Shown one piece after another: positions 22,930 through 32,879 of a stretch of 64,000 nucleotides of DNA. The position numbers and the translations under genes were made by a program. Source of the DNA: Fasciolopsis buskii (lineage: Eukaryota; Platyhelminthes; Trematoda; Plagiorchiida; Fasciolidae); assembly GCA_008360955.1 (NCBI GenBank), contig LUCM01008329.1:377434-441433 (forward strand), in the 5' to 3' direction. Each line of letters starts with the position of its first letter. Position 1 is the stretch's first letter. The notes under the pieces are model-generated. The model saw nothing but the letters and a program-made list of their open reading frames with translations, was not told where the DNA came from and ran no database searches.

Positions 22930-23110
22930 TCTACCCTCGTGCAGATTAATCCAAGGCTCCCGCTAACCACGACGTCAACACCGCCATCGTCATTGGAAAA
23001 GGGAGACCGCAGTCCATCAAGTCCAATCGCCTTACGCCTATCAAGAAAACCCATCTCGCTGATGACTAGCATCCATCTTGCAGAAGCTGAAGGTCCATCG
23101 TGGCTGCGGG
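22930..23110 (-). mobile_element. RTE-like linker fragment downstream of element C
   Basis: On the minus strand the frame reads SASARWMLVISEMGFLDRRK, then AIGLDGLRSPFSNDDGG. This resembles the segment before the RT in A and B (NIWLLKRRKAAGPDHLPPVL, then FKLGG). It lies immediately beyond the 3' tail of element C. It is either a separate 5'-truncated insertion or a rearranged part of C. No RT motif follows below 22930. Confidence 0.5.
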
Positions 23111-23149
23111 CATAACCGTTAGCATTCAGCGTTAAAAAGCAAGGCAAGC

Positions 23150-24600
23150 CTCATTGACCGCTGCCTTTTCACCACAGTTATATTTTTCCATAAAGAGTGA
23201 ATACCCAACGGGAACAGGGAGTGGACCTACACAGATAGGAAAACAATACTGCAGCAGCCAACACACGGAACAATCAAACTGTAAAAACGCACTCTTTCAA
23301 TCATTCTGATTCAACAGAAAATGACAACACGACCGCCACTGTTCGCGGTTCACTGCCATATCCTTCAGTGTCTCCGGTCAGTTTGTTGACGGGTCTTTCG
23401 GGAGCCAACCACGAAGATATGAGACACCTATTTTATCTAAGTTCGTCGTGGGCCAACTAAGCTGCTCCGTAAAGTGTACTGCCCGACGCTCCAAACCTCC
23501 TGAGTGAAGCAATGAGTCATCAGATTCTTTTATCAGATCGCTTACACTTGGCTTCCATGAACCAGTATTCCTGATCAGTTGACAAAGGCTGCGACTATTC
23601 CCGACACCCGTAGCCTTTTTCACTTCCTCACACTCTCCTATCCATCACGGCTCCCGATCATTTTTCAGACTTCTGGTCAGCTGACATCTCAGAGATTTAC
23701 GCATTTCGAATTGTTACGGATCTGTGGGCATCTAACAGAGCAACTGATATCAAGGATATCCATCGTTTTCGAGGTTTAAATAGCAAGGTGGCTTACATAG
23801 CAATTGCCGCTGAGTGCAGGGCTTCTTTGATCTGCTCCCAGGGTTCGCTCGGATCCTGTATATTTTGTTAAGGTGACAATCGCATTAAAAGCTTCGATTG
23901 GAAATGAAGTCCGCGGTTTTTATCTAGAATCACATGTGCAGCCTGCGTGGTTTTCGTGTTAGTGTGACCTCGGACAAGGCGCAAACAAAAGCAGGATCTG
24001 AGTCCAAAAGTATGGACCAAAATGATTGGCAGCCCTAGATTGATCCACGCCACCGCCGACCGATGGGAATGTGATCAGTTGGAGCCCAAAGCTGTGAAGG
24101 TGAAGGAGAGTATCATGTGAGCCGATGTCACCATTTATGACGAAAACTGGTATGCGCCAGAAGCAGCTTATGGTCAGAACAAACTTGGATGAGACGAAAT
24201 CCGTTGTCGGCCAGATCGGATGGGACAGAAAATCAGCCTCCTATATACTGTTCCACTGCCGCTAAGTATCCAAACTGAACGTTAAAATCACCAGCAATGA
24301 CCATAACGTCCGCTGGTAGCACACTACGGAGTGATCCAGAACTATTCGCAGAACTCTTCTTTGGCCTCAAAACTGCAGTCAGTGAGTGTGTCCACAGATA
24401 CGACGAACAAACAATGACGTGTCAACTGATTGCCACTGACGCGTGCATACTTGTTTAACCTTATTGGACACAACTAACTGTTGATTGAAACCAAATCTAA
24501 CAGCGCACCCTACGCATGCACGCTTAGAACAATCCCAATACCAATCTGACCAGCAGCGCTCAAAACCAGATCACTGGATACGCGAAGGGTGGAGCGAATG
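23150..24600 (-). mobile_element. RTE-like element C with endonuclease but no reverse transcriptase
   Basis: On the minus strand the endonuclease can be read across frameshifts. It starts with AAGQIGIGIVLSVHAGVRC near 24570-24510. LFVVSVDTLTDCSFEAKEEF is near 24430-24370, and DVMVIAGDFNVQFGYL near 24310-24265 has the catalytic GDFN box intact. The C-terminal part with DHIPIGRRWRGSI lies near 24070-24030. The linker follows at 23623-23445 (MKKATGVGNSRSLCQLIRNT, ERRAVHFTEQLSWPTT). It is then joined in frame to NLDKIGVSYLRGWLPKDPS, which matches the extreme C-terminus of B (NLGRVGISCSWLGSESLVN). The whole RT, about 1.5 kb in B, is therefore absent. A 3' untranslated region (23375-23150) aligns with that of B (25610-25370). 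Frameshifts in the endonuclease rule out activity. Confidence 0.75.
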
Positions 24601-24929
24601 AGGTTGTATATGGATTACGAAGAGTAACCACAAAAGTGGAATCATGTGTGGGCGTCTTGGAGACAGCACACAACTATTTTAGAAGTTCCAAGAGTTTAGG
24701 TGAATTGTTTCACTGTTTGATGAAGTGTGCAGACACTGAAGGCAACTAAGTGAAATGAACCCTCAGGTTTACGTAATGCATACAAGCTATTTTTTCCCTC
24801 CCTCTAACGCTGCCACCAGATAAGCCTACCGAGCCGTAATTCTCCGTGGCACCTTGCGTGGTATCCAGACCGGGAAAATGGAAATTAGAAAAGTCCCCTG
24901 TGGAAAAGGTGCTGGAAGTGCTTGGATGA

Positions 24930-25110
24930 CCAATACTTCGCGGCTACAGAGAGAGCAGAAAAGGATTCATCTTAGGGACCCTAACAGGAGCCTTTGACTC
25001 AAGCATCAACCACAAGACAGTGCGGCATCAACTTAGCACGAGCCGCAAGTGTTCGGGCGATGACCTGAGCCGTCATCAAAATGCCATCAGGTCTTCAGAA
25101 ATTCTGAGGA
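24930..25110 (+). mobile_element. Possible reverse transcriptase motif-A trace
   Basis: A plus-strand frame reads LGTLTGAFDSSINHKTVRHQ near 24975-25032. It resembles an RT motif A (hydrophobic-D-L-T-x-AFDS, then NH) with the first aspartate changed. No further RT motif was found nearby, so it is a weak trace only. Confidence 0.3.
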
Positions 25111-25299
25111 CCCAAGGACCTACGCAAAGTTGACATCCTTAGTGGGCAGCGTTGATGTAGAACACAAGCCGCGCAAAGAGCAGTGGTTTCTGGCAACAGA
25201 AAGCGGGATATAGCATAACCAAGATCTGTCTTTTTAGCATCCGTTCCCGCCGGTATGCCCTGGAACTCCAGCTCCGGGATTTCCGCGCTAGTTTGCGTC

Positions 25300-28200
25300 C
25301 TCCTGCGACGTTAAGCATCACCATCATAATCATCACTATCGTTCAGAGTTAAACAGCAAGACAAGCCTTAATGGCCGCTGTTTTTGCTCCAGAGTTGCAC
25401 GTTTCTATAAAAGGAATCAATATCCAAGGGGAATAGGGAGTGGACCTACACAGGCGGGAAAAGATAAGATGCTGCTGCAGCCAACAAATGAAACACAGTC
25501 GAACTGTGCAAACGCACGTGCTTTCAACCATTCTGATTCGACAGAAAACGACAACACGATCACCATTATTCACAGTTCACTGCCATATCCTTCAGTGTCT
25601 CCAGCCAGCTAGTTGACAAGACTTTCGGACCCCAACCATGAACATGAGATACCTACTCTGCCTAAGTTCGCTGTACATTTTCTCATCCCACTTTGCCACG
25701 CAATCTGTTGACCTCCAGGTGATGTCTTCCATTCCTTGGGAGGAACACAAAGTAGGGCACCGCATGGTAGACGAGTGTTCGATATACGCGACACGTGACC
25801 CAATCTGCGTAGTCTACTAAGTTTCATACGAGGAAACAAGCTATTCTCAGAAGTGGCACCCAATACCAGATTCCTGACCTCTACATTACTCACCCGGTCA
25901 CTCCATCCAATCCTAGCCATACTACGTAAACATCGCTGGTCGAAAACCTCCAACCGACGAACATCGCCCACACGCATATTCCACGTCTCGCAAACGTACA
26001 ACAGAACTGAACGCACTGCAGCACAGTACAGTAAACACGACCTTTCAACTTCAGTGAAATATCAGGCCGACGCCACAAGTGCTTCAATCCAGCGTAAGCT
26101 GCTCCAGCCTTCGATATACGCGTATTTACCTCTTCTACCGAGGTACCATCGTTGGACACGCAGCTACCGAGGTAGGTGAAACGGTCCACAGTCATTAGTC
26201 CCTCTCCATCCAGTATCAAGTTCGGCGCTGCTGTCGTCCAGTCCTGCAACAGTACTTTGCACTTTAAAGGTGCAAAGCACAGTACAAAACGAGCGACCGA
26301 TCTCGAGTGTCTATCTAGTGCCTCTTGTGCATGGTACGCAGACTCGAATAGGCACACGACGTCATCTGCGTAGTCTAGGTCACATAGCTTCCCTCCACTT
26401 CCCAGTTCGACTCCTACATTCCGGAGACCTCCTAAAGCATCTTCCATCACCTCGTTCATGACGAAGTTGAACAGGAATTGAGAGATGCGAGACCCACTAG
26501 TCGAACGCCACTAGTCGTTTTGAATGATGGTGTTAAGTCACCATATACCCTCACGAGAACATAAGTATGCGAGTAAAATGCTCGCAACAGGTTCACAAAC
26601 TTCGCTGGCATGCTCTTCTGGTGGAGAGCATTGAATAGTGCTGGTCGATCCATGGATTCGAAAGAACCTTTCAGGTCCTGAAAGTGTACGATCGTAGGAC
26701 GGCGGTGCGTGTGGCGTGTTTCGAGCATCTGCCGCAGAGTGAATATCTGGTCGATGCAATCTCGACCTGGACGAAATCCGGACTGCTGTTCGCGGATATT
26801 ACTCTCGCGAATTGGTGTCAAACGGCGCAGCATTATCGAAGCCAACACCTAAGTAACTATCAGAATTAAACTAGTCCCACGATGATTGCTACAGTCACTA
26901 CGTGTGCCCTTCATTAAGATGGGTACAATCAGTGACTCACCTCACGATAACGGAATGTGCTCCTCGTTCCAAATATCATAAAGCAAGGAGGTAAGTGATT
27001 TCACCAGAGCTTCTCTACCCAATTTGAAAAGAACTGGAGGAAGGTGGTCGGGACCGGCTGCTTTTCTCCTCTTCAGAAGCCAAATATTCCATTGCACTTT
27101 CACTTCCATTGGGGGATCAAGTGACACCTCCCAAGGATTCGTAACTGCAGACGTCGGACCAAATACGTTACCGTGCGGCCAGCTAAACTGATCCTTGAAG
27201 TGCTCTGCCCAACGGTCCAGCCTTTGTTGTCTACTATGAAAGAGCTCTCCATTCCCATCGCACACGACTTCAGTAACCGAAGTTCGCCGCCTACCGCTAT
27301 CGCGTATAAGCTCAAACAGTCCTTGTCTGTTACCTGAAGTGGCCGCCTCCTCCATCTCGTCGGCTACCTTAACCGAACAGCTTTCGCGGTCACTCTTAAG
27401 GCTTATCTCCAACTGACCCTGCAACTGTCGACGCACCTTATCCACTTTCTTGGAGTCCGGGAGCTGGCGTTTTTGCTCCATTAGACCCCACGACCCTTGC
27501 GAGATCACATGGCTTTGATGAACGCTATATCCAGGACCACAGGCGAAATCTGCTGCCAAATGCACCGCCTGCTTGATTTGATCCCACTGCTCGACTACGC
27601 TGCTGCTCGTCGAAGTTCTTAGTCCCTCGGATAGTTCCTGTTCGTAGCTATTGCGAACAGCCGAATCACACAGACATTCGACAGCCAATCGGGTTTGTGG
27701 CCTGCGTCGATGGCTGTTGGGCTGCAGTAAAGTTCGCATTAAAACTAACGTAAGGTCCGATTCGACGTACGTGGTCCAGTATGATCTACAGTTCTGGACA
27801 GAACCGTGCCAACGCTAGCCTACTACAATATGGTCGACCTGACTCAAACCAACCGTCGAGTTAGAGCGCCATGTCGCTGTGCGACGCGAACTGTGTCGGA
27901 AATTCGCACTAGATAGGAATAACTGATTGTCTGCACAGAACTGGAGGTCTTTCTCCATTATCCGTTCACTGAACAGGCCAGATGCATCGCCCACCTAAAC
28001 AGGACTCCGATGCACTAAGTTTTCCAAAATCACCTACCATCACTACAATGTCAGAGCGTTTGCTCTTCCGACCAGGGGTGACGTAAAACCCGTCTTTCTC
28101 CATATCAATGCCGCAGTCCGTTGGAGCGCATGCCGAGATAACAAATAAACTGCACTTAACACTACTATCCTTCCGGGCGCCCACTGATCCCTGCAGGCTC

Positions 28201-28700
28201 ACGGCACACAAGCGACTATTGACTGGGATCCAGTCTAGAAGGGCTGCTTCAGACTTCTTTATTCCTGCATCGCGTTGACCCACAGCTTGAGCTGCTTCGT
28301 ATCCTGAAGGGCGAAGCAACTATATTAACGAGACATTAGGCGCAGTCATTTGAATTACTCTGCTCCACTCGAATCCTGAATTCGTGTTTCACTCACGCAG
28401 CAGACATCAATCGAACTTGAGTCCACTGTCAGAGCCAAACACGTCTGTTCGTCAGGCTACATTAAAGTGCGCACATTTAAAGAACCAAGATCCAGAGGTT
28501 GACGGGGCTTGAGAAATTGTGAGCTAGAAGATTGAAAACCACTTCCTACACTATTTAGCAATGAACAGTTGCGAGTATCGGGCGTGTGATCAGTGGGGAC
28601 ACTATGGGTAGGCAGAAGGGGCAAAGAGATTGGGTTAGAGACAGAAGAGACAGATTGAATAAAAGAGAGGGAAATTAAACAAACAACCGTTTTGGTTTGG
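25300..28700 (-). mobile_element. RTE-like non-LTR retrotransposon, copy B (most complete RTE here)
   Basis: Read on the minus strand. The N-terminal part holds LDLGSLNVRTLM near 28490 and IDVCCVSETRIQDSS near 28400, followed by an endonuclease with GDFG in place of GDFN near 28035. A 265-codon open linker spans 27739-26942. The RT follows: QQSGFRPGRDCIDQIF, DLKGSFESMDRPALF (motif A), then LDYADDVVCLFES near 26400-26360 (motif C intact). The thumb is KCKVLLQDWTTAAPN, FTYLGSCVSNDGTSVEEVN and LKHLWRRPDISLKLKGRVY. The C-terminal part is VCETWNMRVGDVRRLEVFDQ and SRLRRLGHVSRISNTRLPCG. The 3' UTR is about 250 bases. Stops (one in the endonuclease, two near 26935-26850) and several frameshifts inactivate it. 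Its first 190 bases do not match the leader of A or G, so the 5' end is truncated or rearranged. Confidence 0.88.
25303..25335 (-). repeat. GAT-rich 3' tail of element B
   Basis: Minus-strand TAGTGATGATTATGATGGTG follows the end shared with element C (GCTTGYCTTGCTKTTTAAC). Short GAT/ATT-type repeats at the 3' end, instead of poly(A), are typical of RTE elements. Confidence 0.55.
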
Positions 28701-28879
28701 TTGCCGACATGTCCCCTAGTGATTCCTTGAACTGTCTTCATTTGGGAAATTTGTACGTAGTGTAGGTGTTCTGTAATACCGTGTACGGCTCGCACGGTGC
28801 CGCTCGTTGACAGAAAGCTCATTATGCTCGACTCCGTCTCTTCAGCAGGCAGCGAAATTCCCGATCGGGCCAAGGAGGA

Positions 28880-29925
28880 CCAGGGACAGTACCTAAAGCA
28901 TTTGGGGGGTGTAAGTAATCAACCGAGGATCGCCGGCAGGCTAGCTCCAGGTCAGTGGAAGAACGCACTGACTGGGACAGAGATGCTGCTGCCGATAGCC
29001 TACCCTCGAAATCTGTTCTTCATATACTGGCTCTTGAAAGCCGTTCTGTAGGAACAGGAACACCCCAGTGCCAGTGGATCATTAAGACGGAGTGGTCGCT
29101 AAAACCAAGAGGTAGGAGGCAGCTGACAAACTCAAAGCCGGGCGATCTAGTCTCGTAAATATGCCGGTGGAGAGCTAGCTCTCTTAAAACCTGAGACACC
29201 GTGTATCAGTCTAGTTCCCACGGGCTTCGTTGAAGGCCCCAGTGATAAAATGACCGTCGCATGCACAGCCACAGTTTCTCCAGGAATTCGGGGGAGTCAG
29301 CAGCAGAAGACCGATAGCAGACGGCTGTCTTGAAGCCGTCGCTGGATATCTGCAGCCTGCACTACATGGCTTTGCCATACCCACACGGAGACCAGCATCC
29401 CGCCCATGAGCAAAATAATGTTCTACCACCTTCGAGCCTAAGGTCGGCTCGTTATGGTGACTTCCGAATGAAACATCACGAGTGGGCCACGTCTGTAACG
29501 GAAAGGTCGCGACCAGTTGTTGCAAGGAGTGCCTTCAGGTGATCATTTTTGTTCGTTGTGCCGCAAACGTTAGTCCAGATGACGAAAGCACAGCCGCAGG
29601 ATTTTGAATGTCCCACTAACACTGGCATATACCTCACAGCAGGGACTGTATGAAGCACGCGAGTGGAAGGCGATCAACAGGGGACCCCGCTGGAAACAGG
29701 ACCGCCTCCTCTGCGCCCAAAAATCGCGACAGAGGTCTACTTCTCGCTCCGAATGACGCTCGTGTGACTCAGGAAGGATCCGGTCGATTCTGGCTCTACC
29801 GGAAACATCGAGATCCCAAACGGCGGGCGCGAAATATCCTTTTGGTCTGTGACCACTGAAACAACGAGAGCCTCGTCGGAGGAAATCATCATATCCGTGT
29901 GTGTTCGCGGACGGTGGTTTCAACT
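28880..29925 (-). mobile_element. CR1/Jockey-type endonuclease fragment
   Basis: On the minus strand, broken frames contain HFITGAFNEARG near 29245-29220, in the position of the AGDFNAP box. Text near 29080-29050 resembles the SDH-x-HWHWGVPVPT end of CR1-type endonucleases. The region up to 29923 is open (29923-29570) but only loosely matches the N-terminal half of such a domain. No RT in the same orientation follows; B begins just below. It is a decayed fragment, and family assignment is tentative. Confidence 0.45.
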
Positions 29926-29929
29926 ATCT

Positions 29930-30362
29930 TTCCCAGTCTGAAGGCGCGTTTTGCCCGAATCTTACGCCCGAATTTTTCCTCTCCTATCACGAAGAGTTTG
30001 ATGGGGTACCCTACACTAGGGCCCCCAAACCAACCGGCTGTGACGTTTCCACCACTAATGGGCAACATTACATCGGAGTACTCTCACGGACATTGGAGTT
30101 ACAACATGCGGACCGGTGTCAATTGAAGGCATCGTGGGTCAGGCGGTGGCTCGAGTATTACTCAGGATCAAAGCTTCCGGGTTTGCAGACACCACCCAGG
30201 CTGTACTCTTTTTGGTCATTCGTTAACAGCTCTGTTTATGCTTCCTTTGCGACGTCTCACGGGTCGACTACATCCTGGAATAAAAAAGGGAAGGAAACCT
30301 ACCTGACGCTGGCTACTTGGCGGACCGAAGCTCGTCCGTTTTGTGTTCCAGTTCGGTTCTAG
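29930..30362 (+). other. Open frame of unknown nature upstream of element F
   Basis: The plus-strand frame 29901-30362 stays open for about 153 codons and ends in TAG at 30360-30362, at the left target-like duplication of F. It has no recognisable motif and no ATG near its start. It could be chance, an old element part or a host exon. It is noted because it would have been contiguous with 31967 onward before F inserted. Confidence 0.2.
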
Positions 30363-30365
30363 TTC

Positions 30366-30382
30366 CAGTTAGATTACAGGAT
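30366..30382 (+). repeat. 17-bp direct repeat left of element F (possible target-site duplication)
   Basis: CAGTTAGATTACAGGAT, identical to 31950-31966. Some upstream bases (TTCCAGTT) are also shared imperfectly. F lies exactly between the two copies. Confidence 0.7.
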
Positions 30383-31949
30383 CTGACGATGCTCCGACAA
30401 CAGGAGGGTTGGGAAAAACCTCTTCAGTTCCTACAAGGGAGGAGGAAGTTTAGGACAGCCAAAAAGAATGGACGCGTCGAATGCGGCGGAGACTGATGGG
30501 ATTCATCCAGCGATAGGAAAGCCGCTGGCGGGGGTACTGCTGAAAACTTGCACCCAGCTCCTTAGTGTGTTGCTGGACAAATGGAGGCTCCCTGCGGACT
30601 AGTTGACGTTAACCGTCATACCGGTGCATAAATGCAGGACAGGGAAAACCATCTTGAAAGGCTCCTTCGCTTCAGGATAGCCATTCACCTAGAGGCTAAA
30701 AAGTTCATGATGATAGGGCAGCACGGATTTCGGCACAACCGTTCTTATCTGACCAATCGCATAAGCTTCCTGGACGAAGTAAGAGGTAGAATTGATAGGG
30801 GCGAAAGGGTAGAAGTCTGCCATCTGGATTTTCAGAAGGCCTTTGGTTCCGTGAGCCACAAGCTTCTTGACCAGAAGGAGGGGGCTTTTGGAGTTGAGGC
30901 TATGGTATCTGACTGGATAGCTCAAAGTCTGAAGGGTAGATCGCTCAGGGTGAGAGTCGACGGGTGTCTATCGGGCAGAGAATTGGTATGCAGCGGGGTA
31001 CTTCAGAGCTCTATCTTAGGGCTACTGCTCTTCCCAGTGTATATCAACGTTGTACCCAGTGGGTTAGAAAATCCCTTTCTCATGTTTGTTGACGACATCA
31101 AACTATTAGGGGTAGCAAACAGTGAGGCTATCCGGAGGGATCTGGATAAATTTTACTAGTAGTCCGTGAGATGGGATCTTCCGTTGAACTTGAACAAATG
31201 CCAGCGGCTCATGGAAGGTAAAGTAAATTTCCCCCGCCACAGGGGTCCACCTTGGAATCAGGTCACAATGGAACAAACTCAGCAAGGAGGGGACCCCGTG
31301 ATAGTATTCAGTGCGGACTTCAAACCTAGTCTGCGATTTCAGAAGGGGAGCCTTATGCGAACTGAAAGGGACAGTAAGGTCTGGGAGGTCTATAGTTCTT
31401 CTGCCTTTGTTCAAGGCATTTGTAATACTGCACTTGGAATTTTGCGTCCAGGCATGACGACCGTATTCGGTAAGAGATAGGAGAATGCTAGAACAGGTTC
31501 AACGGGCTTTTACACGGTGGTTTTGACATTTGAGGCACATGGGATATGAACAGGGGCTGAGTGCGTTTGGCCTGTACTCCTTGGGACTACGTAGGGAAAG
31601 AGGGGACTTGATACAGATCCCCATAATAACTAAGGGTCTGGCCGAAATACAGGTCACCGTGGAGCCCTATTCCAGATAAGGGGAACGAAACACTTAGAGA
31701 CGACGGGAAGACGATTGTGCGAGGACACGTAACCAGCGGGTTGAAGAGCAAATCGCTTGCCACACGAGTGGTGAGTGGCTGAAATAAGTTACAGGAGGGA
31801 GTGGTTGAGGTGGGGGTCAGTGCGTGAATTCATAGGGAGACTAGACAATGCAGTGACTAGCTGTGTTTGGAGAGGGCAGTGTGCGAATTGTGGGGCAGAG
31901 GAGGCGGTCGAGTGGAAGGCAGTTCAGAACTTGTTTCCAGTTCCAGTTT
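30383..31949 (+). mobile_element. CR1-like retrotransposon F, 5'-truncated
   Basis: Plus-strand RT region. The part before the RT reads ETDGIHPAIGKPLAGVLLKT near 30495-30550 and WRLPAD, then LTLTVIPVHK, near 30585-30630. The palm follows: QHGFRHNRSYLTNRISFLDE, motif A CHLDFQKAFGSVSHKLL (usual FDSV reads FGSV), motif B CSGVLQSSILGLLLFPVYIN, and motif C FLMFVDDIKLLGV with both aspartates present. The thumb is RWDLPLNLNKCQRL near 31170-31210. The C-terminal part runs through frameshifts (LSAFGLYSLGLRRERGDLIQ near 31560-31620) to about 31850. There are several stops, so it is inactive. It lies between 17-bp direct repeats. Confidence 0.85.
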
Positions 31950-31966
31950 CAGTTAGATTACAGGAT
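31950..31966 (+). repeat. 17-bp direct repeat right of element F
   Basis: Identical to 30366-30382. It is preceded by a short CAGTTC-type tandem (31938-31955), which may be the end of the element or part of the target. Confidence 0.7.
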
Positions 31967-32504
31967 TGTACGGTGAGATGCTTGATCACCAAAGTCCTTG
32001 CACCGGCGGCCACTCAAGCGTCAAGATTCGTGTGTTGTCCGTTTTCGCTGGTTCCATTACTTCCAAGGTTCTTTTGAATTTGAAAAGCAAAGCATCAGGT
32101 GCGGTATCAGACCCAACAGACACATTCGTTTTTACTCCTGTAACACTGTTCCAGCTCTGGGTATTTCGCCGCCCATCGCGCATCAAGAGCTACCTAAAAT
32201 ATATCAGTTTTACTAACATTAAACACTTGTCCTGGCAGTCGGTTTCATTGTGTAATCACAGTACTGAATGAAGTTCTAGCCCTCATCTGGGGCGTCGTGT
32301 TGCTGCGTAGCCACCGTTTGTGGAACATGGATTTGTTTTCGCGGATCGCTTGTTTAACCGAACGTTGACTGCCCAGTGCAGTTGCCATTTACAAGTTGCT
32401 CATACACGCTTCTCTCGCACGTTCAAACTCTTGCCGCTCCTGATTGAATTTTCTTTGTAGCCGTCGAACGTCTGGGTTTGTGAGACCGATTGTCTCAGCG
32501 CAGA
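31967..32504. other. Stretch without recognised gene
   Basis: Several short open frames overlap on both strands (31966-32271 plus, 32186-31986 minus). None has a motif. By the F insertion model it was once contiguous with 30382. Confidence 0.4.
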
Positions 32505-32800
32505 TCTCGTATTACATTTTCTGGCCCTTAACCGTTATGACCACTTTTGCGCAACTCCTATTTGGCCTCGTGCGACTGCAATACCGACAACCGTGACACT
32601 TGACCAGTACAAAGAAAAGACAGTCATGAGTGGTAGCAGGTTGTATGTGCCTTGGCAGGAGTGCGCGTGCGGGGCGATTGGGAGCAGCGCACAAGTGGTG
32701 AGCGCGCTGGGTGGTCAAAGTTCGATTAAACAAGCGCTCCGAAATAACAGATGCAGGTTCCGCTACAGGTTTTCCGTATCGCAGTTGTACAGAGCCAAGA
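32505..32800 (+). repeat. Unassigned interspersed repeat S, copy 1
   Basis: This aligns in the same orientation with 58935-59225. Shared blocks include TTAACC(G/T)TT(A/G)TGACCAC, then GTGCGAC(T/C)GCAATAC, CAACC(G/C)TGACACT(T/C)GACC and AAGACAGTC/ATAACAGTC, with weaker similarity continuing to about 32790. Frames are not conserved (different stops in the two copies), so it is a diverged repeat and not clearly coding. Confidence 0.6.
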
Positions 32801-32879
32801 AAGACTGACGCATAAGAGGCCACGGCACTCAACAGCAAGAAAAAGTAATACGAGATCTGCGTTGAGACAATCCGCCTTA

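Noticed and set aside
23378..24600. Element C read as a functional endonuclease gene
   Set aside because: The GDFN box is intact but frameshifts and stops break the domain before and after it.
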